64,000 bases of DNA from Billgrantia antri. Lineage in GTDB: Bacteria; Pseudomonadota; Gammaproteobacteria; Pseudomonadales; Halomonadaceae. Below the pieces are notes generated by a model. It saw only the letters and a list, made by a program, of their open reading frames with translations, did not search any database and had not been told where the DNA came from. Position 1 is the first letter of the stretch. Each line of letters opens with the position of its first letter. The stretch lies in NCBI RefSeq assembly GCF_019430905.1, contig NZ_JAHYCA010000005.1, forward strand, positions 62,001-126,000, in the 5' to 3' direction. Of the stretch, positions 28,062 to 34,697 are shown one piece after another. Made by a program: the position numbers and the translations under genes.

Positions 28062-29248
28062 AGGAAGTGTATCTCGTCGACTATGCCCGCAGCGCCTTCA
28101 CCCGCGCCCACCCGCGCAAGCCGGAGGTGGACGGCTGGGCCGAGACCCGCGGCGACGCCTTGCTCGCCCAGGTGATCGACGCCCTGCTTGAGCGCAGCGA
28201 CCTCGATCCGCAAGCGGTGGAGGATCTCAGCATCGGTTGTGCGCTGCCGGTCAAGGAGCAGTGGAGCTTCGGCGGACGCTATCCGCTGTGGCTGTCACAG
28301 CGGCTCGGCCCACATGGCCGCGCGTGTGCCAGCCGCCAGATCGACCAGCAGTGCGGTTCGGGGCTGGCCGCCCTGCGCAGCGTCGCCCGCGAGATCCAGG
28401 CCGGCGCCATGGAAACCGCCATTGCCGGCGGCTTCGAGAACATGACCCGCGTACCGATGGGGCCCGCGCTGTTCAAGGAAGGCGTACTGACCAGCCCCGA
28501 TGCCTTGCAGAATGCTCCCTGGCTCGAACTCGGCGTGGCGCTGAACATGGGCATCACCGCCGAGCGCCTGGCCCAGGCGGCCGGCATCGCACGTATGGAG
28601 ATGGACGCCTTCGCCCTCGAGTCGCACCGCCGCGCCGCCCGTGCCGAGGCCGAAAACCGCTTCGAAGGCGAACGCCTGGCGCTGGCCAACCCCGCCGGGG
28701 AGGCTATCGACCGGGACACCAACATCCGCCCAGACACCAGCCTGGAAAGGCTCGCCGGGCTCGATCCGGTGTTTGTCGAGGGCGGCCGGGTCACCGCCGG
28801 CAACAGCTCGCCGCTGACCTCGGGTGCCGCCGCCACGCTGCTGATGTCGAAAGCTGCCGTCGAGCGCCATGGCGCCAAGCCGCTGGCGCGCATCGTGGCC
28901 TTCGCCGATGTGGGCGTGCCCCCCGAGTCCATGGGCGCCGGGGCAGCCGCGGCAGCAGAGCGAGCGCTACTCCAGACCGGTCTGCGCCCGGAGCAGATCG
29001 ATGCCTGGGAGATCAATGAGGCATTTGCCGCCGTGCCGCTACATGCCATGCGCACGCTCAGGCTCGATCCCGCCAAGGTCAACGTCTGGGGCGGCGCCCT
29101 GGCGTTGGGTCATCCGTTGGGCGCCACCGGCGTGCGTTTGGCCGGCACCCTGGCACGCGTTCTCGACCAGCGCGACGGCCGCTACGGCTGCGCCACGGCC
29201 TGCATTGGTGGCGGCCAGGGGATCGCCCTCGTCATAGAGCGTTCATGA
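28058..29248 (+). CDS. Acetyl-CoA acyltransferase (thiolase)
   Basis: A 396-residue degradative thiolase. The nucleophile is C99 (QQCGSGLAAL), followed by NEAFAAV, H352 (LGHPLGATG) and the second catalytic cysteine C382 (CIGGGQG). It would cleave a 3-oxoacyl-CoA with CoA to acetyl-CoA and a shortened acyl-CoA, the logical last step after the CoA-transferase. ATG 28058 overlaps the M20 stop as ATGA. The frame is open back to 27398, but that part only mirrors the M20 gene. Confidence 0.93.
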   Translation: MKEVYLVDYARSAFTRAHPRKPEVDGWAETRGDALLAQVIDALLERSDLDPQAVEDLSIGCALPVKEQWSFGGRYPLWLSQRLGPHGRACASRQIDQQCGSGLAALRSVAREIQAGAMETAIAGGFENMTRVPMGPALFKEGVLTSPDALQNAPWLELGVALNMGITAERLAQAAGIARMEMDAFALESHRRAARAEAENRFEGERLALANPAGEAIDRDTNIRPDTSLERLAGLDPVFVEGGRVTAGNSSPLTSGAAATLLMSKAAVERHGAKPLARIVAFADVGVPPESMGAGAAAAAERALLQTGLRPEQIDAWEINEAFAAVPLHAMRTLRLDPAKVNVWGGALALGHPLGATGVRLAGTLARVLDQRDGRYGCATACIGGGQGIALVIERS

Positions 29249-29423
29249 CGCTTTGGGCATCGCTTTGCTACAGTCGAATATAAAGATTTAAAGATAGATT
29301 GGGAGGTGATAAGGCAACCAGAGCCGACTTGCTCCGATGATGCGAAGCAGTATCGAGGCATGTCACGACACGTCGCGTGTCGCAAAAACCACGAATACTC
29401 ATCCATACACAGCAGGAATCGAC

Positions 29424-30227
29424 ATGACAAACCACAACAAACCTGTCCACCGTTCGTTTATCGGCGCCATGGCATTTCTCGGTGCCCTCTCATTGGTAAG
29501 CCTCACGGCCCAAGCACGGGACTTATCCGAGATTCAGGATGATGTCTTCCAGGTTGCCAACTCTGGCGCCTATCCCCCCTTCAGCTACGTGGATACCGAA
29601 GGCAATCTGGTCGGTTTCGACGTGGATATCGCCGAAGCACTCGCCGACAGGATGGGGGTCGAGGTGAACATCCAGACCTCGCCCTGGAATGGCATCGTTG
29701 CCGCCCTGGCCGGCGGTCGTTTCGATGCATGCATCTGCAGCATGAGCGTCACGGAGGAGCGCAAGCAGGCGGTCGATTTTACCGATAGCTATTACAGCTC
29801 GGGGCTTTCCGTATGGGTTCAGGAGAGCACCGATGACGTCAGCAGCATTGATGATTTCGAAGGCAAGACGGTCGGTTCCACTCTCGGCGAGACGGGCAAT
29901 CAGTGGGCCACCGAGAACGGCGACGGCAAATGGCGCAATCAAACCTTCCAGGGCTTGCCCGATATGCTCAATGCGCTCACCACGGGGCGAATCGACGTCA
30001 TGATCGCTGATGACATTCCCGTCTATGTAGCGCTCAACGAACAGGATCTCGCTATCAAGCAGGTCGATGTGGGCGAACTACCCAGCTGGCCTGCCGCCAT
30101 CGCCATCCAGAAAAACAAGCCGGAGCTCAAGGAAGCACTCAACTCGGCACTGGCCGAGATCAAGGCGGATGGCACCTACCAGGAGATCGTCGACAAGTGG
30201 ATCGGCGAAGGGGTCGAATTCGACTGA
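29424..30227 (+). CDS. Polar amino-acid ABC transporter, periplasmic binding protein
   Basis: A 267-residue cluster 3 solute-binding protein with a signal peptide (cleavage near A31) and the family pattern GAYPPFSYVDTEGNLVGFDV followed by the ALADRMGVEV lobe. It captures an amino acid or small cationic/polar amine for the permeases encoded downstream. ATG 29424 has a CAGGA site; the longer frame from 29337 lacks signal-peptide logic. Upstream (29249-29423) there is AT-rich DNA with possible promoter elements (TTGCTA at 29265, TATAAA at 29279) and a 7-bp inverted repeat, CGACACG / CGTGTCG, at 29366-29382. Confidence 0.92.
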   Translation: MTNHNKPVHRSFIGAMAFLGALSLVSLTAQARDLSEIQDDVFQVANSGAYPPFSYVDTEGNLVGFDVDIAEALADRMGVEVNIQTSPWNGIVAALAGGRFDACICSMSVTEERKQAVDFTDSYYSSGLSVWVQESTDDVSSIDDFEGKTVGSTLGETGNQWATENGDGKWRNQTFQGLPDMLNALTTGRIDVMIADDIPVYVALNEQDLAIKQVDVGELPSWPAAIAIQKNKPELKEALNSALAEIKADGTYQEIVDKWIGEGVEFD

Positions 30228-30237
30228 GCCGACCCGA

Positions 30238-30264
30238 ACCGGCAGGGTAGAAAACCCTGCCGGT
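30238..30264 (+). terminator. Stem-loop after the binding-protein gene
   Basis: Perfect 11-bp stem ACCGGCAGGGT / ACCCTGCCGGT with an AGAAA loop, 11 bases past the binding-protein stop and 32 before the first permease. There is no T-run, so it is more likely an attenuating or mRNA-stabilising hairpin that keeps binding-protein levels above permease levels than a full terminator. Confidence 0.65.
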
Positions 30265-30296
30265 CCTAGCCTTTCCGGATCACAACAATAGGGCAA

Positions 30297-30962
30297 ATGG
30301 AGCTCATGGACATCAATCTGATGATGGAAATCACGCCGCTGCTGATAAAGGCGGCCTGGATAACCATCGATATATCGGCACGAGGCCTGTTCTTCGGTTT
30401 CTTCATCGCCTCCGCCCTGGTTGCAATGCGCAGCTCACGCTTTTTCCCGATTCGGTCGCTTGCTCGCGCCTATGTCAGCGTGGTGCGCGGCACCCCCTAT
30501 TTCGTACAGCTGCTGCTGGTCTTCTACGGCGGGCCCGCGATCGGTCTGCGCCTGGATCCTTTCACCTGTGGCGTGGTGGTCGGTGCCTTCAATATCGGCG
30601 CTTACATGAGCGAAGCCATTCGCGGCGCCATCGAATCGGTCGACAGCGGCCAGAACGAGGCCTCACGCTCGCTGGGGTTCGGTCGCTTCGCCACGCTGCA
30701 GCATATCATCCTGCCCCAGTCAGCGGGCCTGATGATCCGCTCCATCGGCGTACTGGCCATCATCCTGGTCAAGAACTCTTCGCTGGTATCCATCATCTCG
30801 GTGGTCGAGCTGACCTACCAGGCCCAGCGCCTGATCGGCTCCACGTACAAGCCGTTGGAGGTATTCACGTTGAGTGCCCTGATGTACATCGTCATCATCT
30901 ACGCGGTCATGGGCCTCGTCGAGTTTCTCTACCGTCGCGCCACGCGTTACACCTATCTGTAG
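30297..30962 (+). CDS. Polar amino-acid ABC transporter permease 1
   Basis: A 221-residue HisM/GlnP-family inner-membrane permease with about five helices. It carries the cytoplasmic EAA loop that docks on the ATPase (EASRSLGFGRFATLQHIILP, mid-protein). A second ATG at 30306 has a closer GGAG sequence and may be the true start. It follows the binding protein after the 30238-30264 stem-loop and precedes the second permease by 36 bases. Confidence 0.92.
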   Translation: MELMDINLMMEITPLLIKAAWITIDISARGLFFGFFIASALVAMRSSRFFPIRSLARAYVSVVRGTPYFVQLLLVFYGGPAIGLRLDPFTCGVVVGAFNIGAYMSEAIRGAIESVDSGQNEASRSLGFGRFATLQHIILPQSAGLMIRSIGVLAIILVKNSSLVSIISVVELTYQAQRLIGSTYKPLEVFTLSALMYIVIIYAVMGLVEFLYRRATRYTYL

Positions 30963-30998
30963 CGCCTCCGGGCCATGGCATCACCAAGGTAAGTTCTC

Positions 30999-31652
30999 AT
31001 GGAATTCAACTTCGCTCCCGTCATTACTTATTTCCCGACGCTGATCAAAGGCGTGGGCGCCACGCTGCTGATTGGCCTGGTCGTCGCCCTCCTGTCGATC
31101 ATCGGGGGACAGATCGTGGCGGTGATCACGCTATACACGCGCAAGGCCGTCAACTGGCCGCTGCGCTTCTTCATCTGGCTCTTCATGACCACACCGCTGC
31201 TGCTGCAGCTTTACTTCCTTTATTTCGGCCTTGGGCAGTGGGTATTGATTCCTGCGGTAGCGGTCGGCGTTCTGGGGCTCGGCTTTCACTACATGGCCTA
31301 CAATGCCGATATTTTTCTTGCCACCATCAAGTCGGTTTCGAAAGGCCAATATGAAGCGTCGCGCTCTCTGGGCTTCGGCCATGTCGCCACGCTCTTCCAC
31401 ATAATCCTGCCGCAGGCGTTCTATCGCGCCATTCCCCAGCTTGGCAACAACATGATCATCATGGTCAAGGACATCTCCGTGCTCTCCGCCATCGGTATCG
31501 CCGAACTGGTCTACCTGTCGCAGTATGCCATCAGCGTGACTTTCCGACCCTTCGAGTTCTATATCACGATCGCGGTGATCTATTACTTCATCAATATCTT
31601 GATGGAAAGCGGCCAGTCATGGGTAGAGCGCCGTGCCGCTGCACGCCGTTGA
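30999..31652 (+). CDS. Polar amino-acid ABC transporter permease 2
   Basis: A 217-residue HisQ/GlnP-family permease, the partner of the preceding one, with the EAA loop EASRSLGFGHVATLFHIILP. The two would form a heterodimeric pore. An AAGG site precedes ATG 30999. The ATPase gene begins 30 bases after its stop. Confidence 0.92.
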   Translation: MEFNFAPVITYFPTLIKGVGATLLIGLVVALLSIIGGQIVAVITLYTRKAVNWPLRFFIWLFMTTPLLLQLYFLYFGLGQWVLIPAVAVGVLGLGFHYMAYNADIFLATIKSVSKGQYEASRSLGFGHVATLFHIILPQAFYRAIPQLGNNMIIMVKDISVLSAIGIAELVYLSQYAISVTFRPFEFYITIAVIYYFINILMESGQSWVERRAAARR

Positions 31653-31682
31653 TATCCAGCCCTTCCCCAACGAGGACCTGAC

Positions 31683-32483
31683 ATGACAACAGCAACGACA
31701 GACACTCCCATGGTGGAGCTCAAAGGGGTCAAGAAGCGATTCGGCGACCTGGAAGTACTCAAGGGAATCGATCTCAAGGTGGAACGCGGCAAGATCGTCT
31801 CCATCATCGGCCCGTCGGGATCGGGCAAGAGCACCCTACTGCGCTCGATCAACAATCTGGAGGAGATCGATGAAGGCAGCATTCTGCTCGACGGCGTACA
31901 GGTCAATCGGCCGGATCTGAAGGGCCTGGCCTACGAGCGACACATCAACCATATTCGTCAGAACATGGGCATGGTGTTTCAGCACTTCAATCTGTTTCCC
32001 CACCTCTCGACGCTGGAGAACGTGACGCTGGCGCCGAGAAAGCTGAAAGGCATGGATGCCAGAAGCGCGCGGGACCTGGGCCTGGAACTGCTGGAGCGGG
32101 TCGGCCTGGCGGACAAGCCCTCGGCCTACCCCAACTCACTCTCGGGCGGGCAGAAGCAGCGCGTCGCCATCGCTCGCGCCCTGGCCATGCGCCCCAAGGT
32201 GATGCTGTTCGACGAGGCGACGTCGGCCCTCGATCCCGAACTGGTGGAAGAGGTGAACCAGGTCATGAAAGGGCTCGCCGAAGAACACATGACCATGCTC
32301 ATCGTGACCCACGAAATGGCCTTCGCCCGGGACGTCTCCGACTGGGCCATGTTCATGGATGGGGGCGTCGTGGTGGAGGAGAATACACCCGATCGCTTGT
32401 TCACCAACCCCGATCAGGAGCGCACCTGCCATTTCCTGCGCAAGCACCTGGGAAACCAGGCGTCGGCCCAAATGCCCTCCTAG
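31683..32483 (+). CDS. Polar amino-acid ABC transporter ATPase
   Basis: A 266-residue nucleotide-binding subunit. Walker A is GPSGSGKST (43-51), the Q-loop is MGMVFQHFNLFPHL, the signature is LSGGQKQR (153-160) and Walker B is VMLFDEATSALD with D177-E178. It drives the importer made with the two permeases and binding protein upstream. It is the last gene of the unit, which ends at a strong hairpin at 32527-32553. Its place directly after the catabolic genes suggests that it imports their substrate. Confidence 0.95.
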   Translation: MTTATTDTPMVELKGVKKRFGDLEVLKGIDLKVERGKIVSIIGPSGSGKSTLLRSINNLEEIDEGSILLDGVQVNRPDLKGLAYERHINHIRQNMGMVFQHFNLFPHLSTLENVTLAPRKLKGMDARSARDLGLELLERVGLADKPSAYPNSLSGGQKQRVAIARALAMRPKVMLFDEATSALDPELVEEVNQVMKGLAEEHMTMLIVTHEMAFARDVSDWAMFMDGGVVVEENTPDRLFTNPDQERTCHFLRKHLGNQASAQMPS

Positions 32484-32526
32484 GCAACGTTCGGCCCTTC
32501 TGGATCCTTCCCAGCGGCACTAACGC

Positions 32527-32553
32527 AGAGAGGAGGCCGATGGCCTCCTCTCT
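32527..32553. terminator. Strong bidirectional hairpin
   Basis: Perfect 12-bp stem AGAGAGGAGGCC / GGCCTCCTCTCT with a GAT loop, between the convergent ABC ATPase gene and the small minus-strand gene. A T-run is lacking, but the stem is very stable. Confidence 0.72.
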
Positions 32554-32575
32554 CGTCCTGCCCACTACCGCGGAC

Positions 32576-32881
32576 TCATGCGCAGTCGGCAGCCCCTTCG
32601 CCGAACATGTCGAACAGCAACTCGCGCCCCATGGCAGTCAGCACGAAGCGGCCCTGCTCGTTATACACGGCGGCCTCACTGCTCTCCAGCACGCGTTGAC
32701 AGGCACGCCACTCCTGAGAAGCTTCGCGCAGCTGGCGCAGCGCACGGCTGTCGAGTCCACGGAAGGGAATGGAGATGGTTTCCAGCACGTGGCCCTGCTG
32801 GTAGAGCAGAAAGGCAGCGCTCGACAAACACTGACGCAGGCTGCGCTGGATATCAGCATTGGGCGTGGTGTCGATCTGCAT
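32576..32881 (-). CDS. Small hypothetical protein (101 aa)
   Basis: I do not recognise this soluble 101-residue protein. It has no signal peptide or membrane segment; predicted helices dominate, with an Arg- and Glu-rich middle (RALRQLREASQEWRACQRVL) and a C-terminal LTAMGRELLFDMFG stretch. It is accepted as real because ATG 32881 has a GGGGAG site 8 nt upstream, a near-consensus promoter (TTGGTC-17-TAATAT) lies just above it, and a shared hairpin closes it. Competing plus-strand frames over the same bases have no ribosome site. Confidence 0.65.
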   Translation of the reverse strand: MQIDTTPNADIQRSLRQCLSSAAFLLYQQGHVLETISIPFRGLDSRALRQLREASQEWRACQRVLESSEAAVYNEQGRFVLTAMGRELLFDMFGEGAADCA

Positions 32882-32914
32882 GTCAGCGTCTCCCCAAGAA
32901 TTTTGCTGCGCTGC

Positions 32915-32943
32915 ATATTAACACTTAAGTCGATATCGACCAA
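32915..32943 (-). promoter_or_regulatory. Promoter of the small hypothetical gene
   Basis: On the minus strand, TTGGTC (32938-32943), an exact 17-nt spacer and TAATAT (32915-32920). Transcription should start near 32908, about 27 nt before ATG 32881. Confidence 0.65.
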
Positions 32944-33132
32944 GGTCTAACAAACGAAGGCAAACGCGGCTGCCGACAAGCACCCCCGCGACGGCAGGAT
33001 GAAAAACCTGCAATGCCATGCGGGCCGATCTCGACGATGGGGGTCAAAAGGTCAGAAGGAAGGTGCCGTATCGCTGGAGTCGCGGAGTCGCGGCAAGAAG
33101 GAGAGGAGGAGAAATGCCAGGGCAGAAATGGA

Positions 33133-33242
33133 GGCGGCCCCGACAGCCACATCCCGGCACACGCGGCCACCACTACCGTTGCTCCCTTCCGGGCCTGGCG
33201 GGGTTTGCGGTTTAGCGTTGCGGGAGGACCGACGAGGCCACC
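33133..33242 (-). ncRNA. ffs: 4.5S signal recognition particle RNA
   Basis: The RNA partner of Ffh in co-translational targeting to the membrane. Read on the minus strand, it carries the conserved core TCCTCCCGCAACGCT, the Ffh-binding tetraloop region CAGGCCCGGAAGGGAGCA and the 3' segment CGCGTGTGCCGGGATGT, all matching E. coli 4.5S RNA in order and spacing. The ends pair (5' GGTGGCCTC with 3' GGGGCCGCC, allowing G-U), fixing the length at about 110 nt (E. coli 114). A promoter lies at 33305-33333. Exact ends after processing are estimated. The flanks 32944-33132 and 33243-33430 hold no gene that I can support. Confidence 0.95.
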
Positions 33243-33304
33243 ACGACACGAAGCCATCAGCTTCGAACTCGGTGCTGCATCAATGGCTTGCCGAGTGCGC
33301 GTGC

Positions 33305-33333
33305 ACTATACCAGCGGCACGGTTAGGCAGCAA
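33305..33333 (-). promoter_or_regulatory. Putative ffs promoter
   Basis: On the minus strand, TTGCTG (33328-33333), a 17-nt spacer and TATAGT (33305-33310). Transcription would start near 33298 and give a ~55-nt 5' leader to be removed during 4.5S RNA maturation. Confidence 0.65.
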
Positions 33334-33379
33334 GAGGCGACTGCCGCCCTGTTGAGCCGCGACAAATCGGCTAGGGTTA

Positions 33380-33416
33380 GGGTAAGACCTGGAGTACGAG
33401 GAGACACGTCTTACCC
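33380..33416 (+). promoter_or_regulatory. Leader hairpin abutting the ATP-grasp ribosome site
   Basis: A perfect 9-bp inverted repeat, GGGTAAGAC (33380-33388) and GTCTTACCC (33408-33416), encloses a 19-nt loop rich in GGA. The AAGGAGG ribosome site of the ATP-grasp gene begins two bases after the 3' arm (33418-33424). The geometry suits translational control or mRNA stability; a terminator is less likely because no T-run follows. Confidence 0.5.
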
Positions 33417-33430
33417 CAAGGAGGTGCCAC

Positions 33431-34654
33431 ATGGACAAGAACCCCGACAAGGGCTACATCGCATTGCTCGGCTGGAGCCTCAATGCCATCGAGGCCGCCG
33501 AGAACTTCGATCGCCGCTATTTGGTGGTCGCCCCGGAGTGGGCGGAAGAATACTGCCAGAAGCATGACATTCCTTATATTCCCTGGAATTTCGAACGGCT
33601 CAACGATCGCTCCATGGAAATCGCCGAAACGCTGAAGGAGAAAGGGGTGAACGTGGCGATTCCTCTGTTCGAGGAAACCGTCGAGTGGGCTGGAGCCATC
33701 AACTCGGTGCTGCTCGACAGCCCGCGCCTCTATGGGCAGTCGCTGCTGCTACGTGACAAGGCGCTGATGAAGCGTCGCGCCCAGCTTGGCGGCATCCGGG
33801 TAGGCATCTTCGAGGAGGCCCACGACAAAGGCGATGTGATTCGCTTTCTCAAGCGAGTCAACCAGACCCTGCTCAAGCTCGACGGCGACCCCAACGACCC
33901 GATCCACCTCAAGGCGTTCGACAAGGCCGGCTGCCTGGGCCATCGGGTAATTCGTACCCCCGACGAGGTCGATACCATTCCCGACGAGGAGTTCCCGGTG
34001 CTGATGGAGTCCCACCTGGACGGCTGGGAGTTCGCCGTCGAAGCGTGGATCCACGACGGCAAGATCGCCTTCCTCAATATCTCGGAGTACGTCACCCTGG
34101 GGTATTCGGTGTTCGTGCCCGCCTCCCCGGAGCTCGAACAGTATCGGCCCCAGATCGAAGCGCAGATCAAGAAGCTGATCAAGGCGTTCGACATCGAGTT
34201 CGGTCTGATCCACCCGGAGTACTTCGTCACCAGCGACGGCGAGATGTACTTTGGCGAGGTTGCTTATCGCCCGCCCGGCTTCAAGGTGTTCGAGTTGCTC
34301 GAGAGGGTGTACGGCTTCAATGCCTATCAGGCCAGCATGCTGGTATTCGATCCCAAGAGTACCGCCGAGGAGGTCAAGGCCTTCTTCCCCAGGGAGGTGG
34401 AGGATGCCAAGTGCTACGCCGGCTGTTTCGGCGTCTACCCCCGTCGCCGCGTGGTCAGCCGCCTGGAGATCCCCGAAGAGGTCGAGGACGACCCCTATTT
34501 CGAGTCTCACGAACTCACGCCGCCGATGGAGGAGACGGTTACCAAGCGCACCGCCTTCGGTACCCACTGGGGTCTGGTCTACTTCAAGGGAGACGACCCG
34601 CACAAGCTGCGGGACCTTCTCAAGCACCAGGAAGAGCTTGATTTCTACGTCTGA
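33431..34654 (+). CDS. ATP-grasp superfamily ligase, substrate unknown
   Basis: A 407-residue cytosolic ATP-grasp enzyme, a class that joins a carboxylate to an amine or thiol through an acyl phosphate. Visible elements are LLLRDKALMKRRAQLGGI (105-122), nucleotide-site K161 (HLKAFDKAG), MESHLDGWEFAVEAW (192-206) and the metal-binding strand GEVAYRPPG with E276 and R280. In that strand the usual ExNxR reads ExAxR (A278), which could remove one magnesium ligand. A very strong AAGGAGG ribosome site and a leader hairpin precede it. The unknown 683-residue protein follows 43 bases later, so the two probably act together. It is not recognisable as a purine, cell-wall or carbamoyl-phosphate enzyme. 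Confidence 0.85.
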   Translation: MDKNPDKGYIALLGWSLNAIEAAENFDRRYLVVAPEWAEEYCQKHDIPYIPWNFERLNDRSMEIAETLKEKGVNVAIPLFEETVEWAGAINSVLLDSPRLYGQSLLLRDKALMKRRAQLGGIRVGIFEEAHDKGDVIRFLKRVNQTLLKLDGDPNDPIHLKAFDKAGCLGHRVIRTPDEVDTIPDEEFPVLMESHLDGWEFAVEAWIHDGKIAFLNISEYVTLGYSVFVPASPELEQYRPQIEAQIKKLIKAFDIEFGLIHPEYFVTSDGEMYFGEVAYRPPGFKVFELLERVYGFNAYQASMLVFDPKSTAEEVKAFFPREVEDAKCYAGCFGVYPRRRVVSRLEIPEEVEDDPYFESHELTPPMEETVTKRTAFGTHWGLVYFKGDDPHKLRDLLKHQEELDFYV

Positions 34655-34697
34655 GCAAGGCGTCATGGAGACGACAGTCTGAAAGCAAGGAGTCGGC

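Noticed and set aside
32540..32950. Plus-strand frame of 136 codons
   Set aside because: It is opposite the 101-residue gene, which has a promoter and ribosome site; the plus frame starts inside the terminator hairpin.
33013..33567. Plus-strand frame of 184 codons and others around 33 kb
   Set aside because: They overlap the 4.5S RNA gene and the start of the ATP-grasp gene, and lack ribosome sites.
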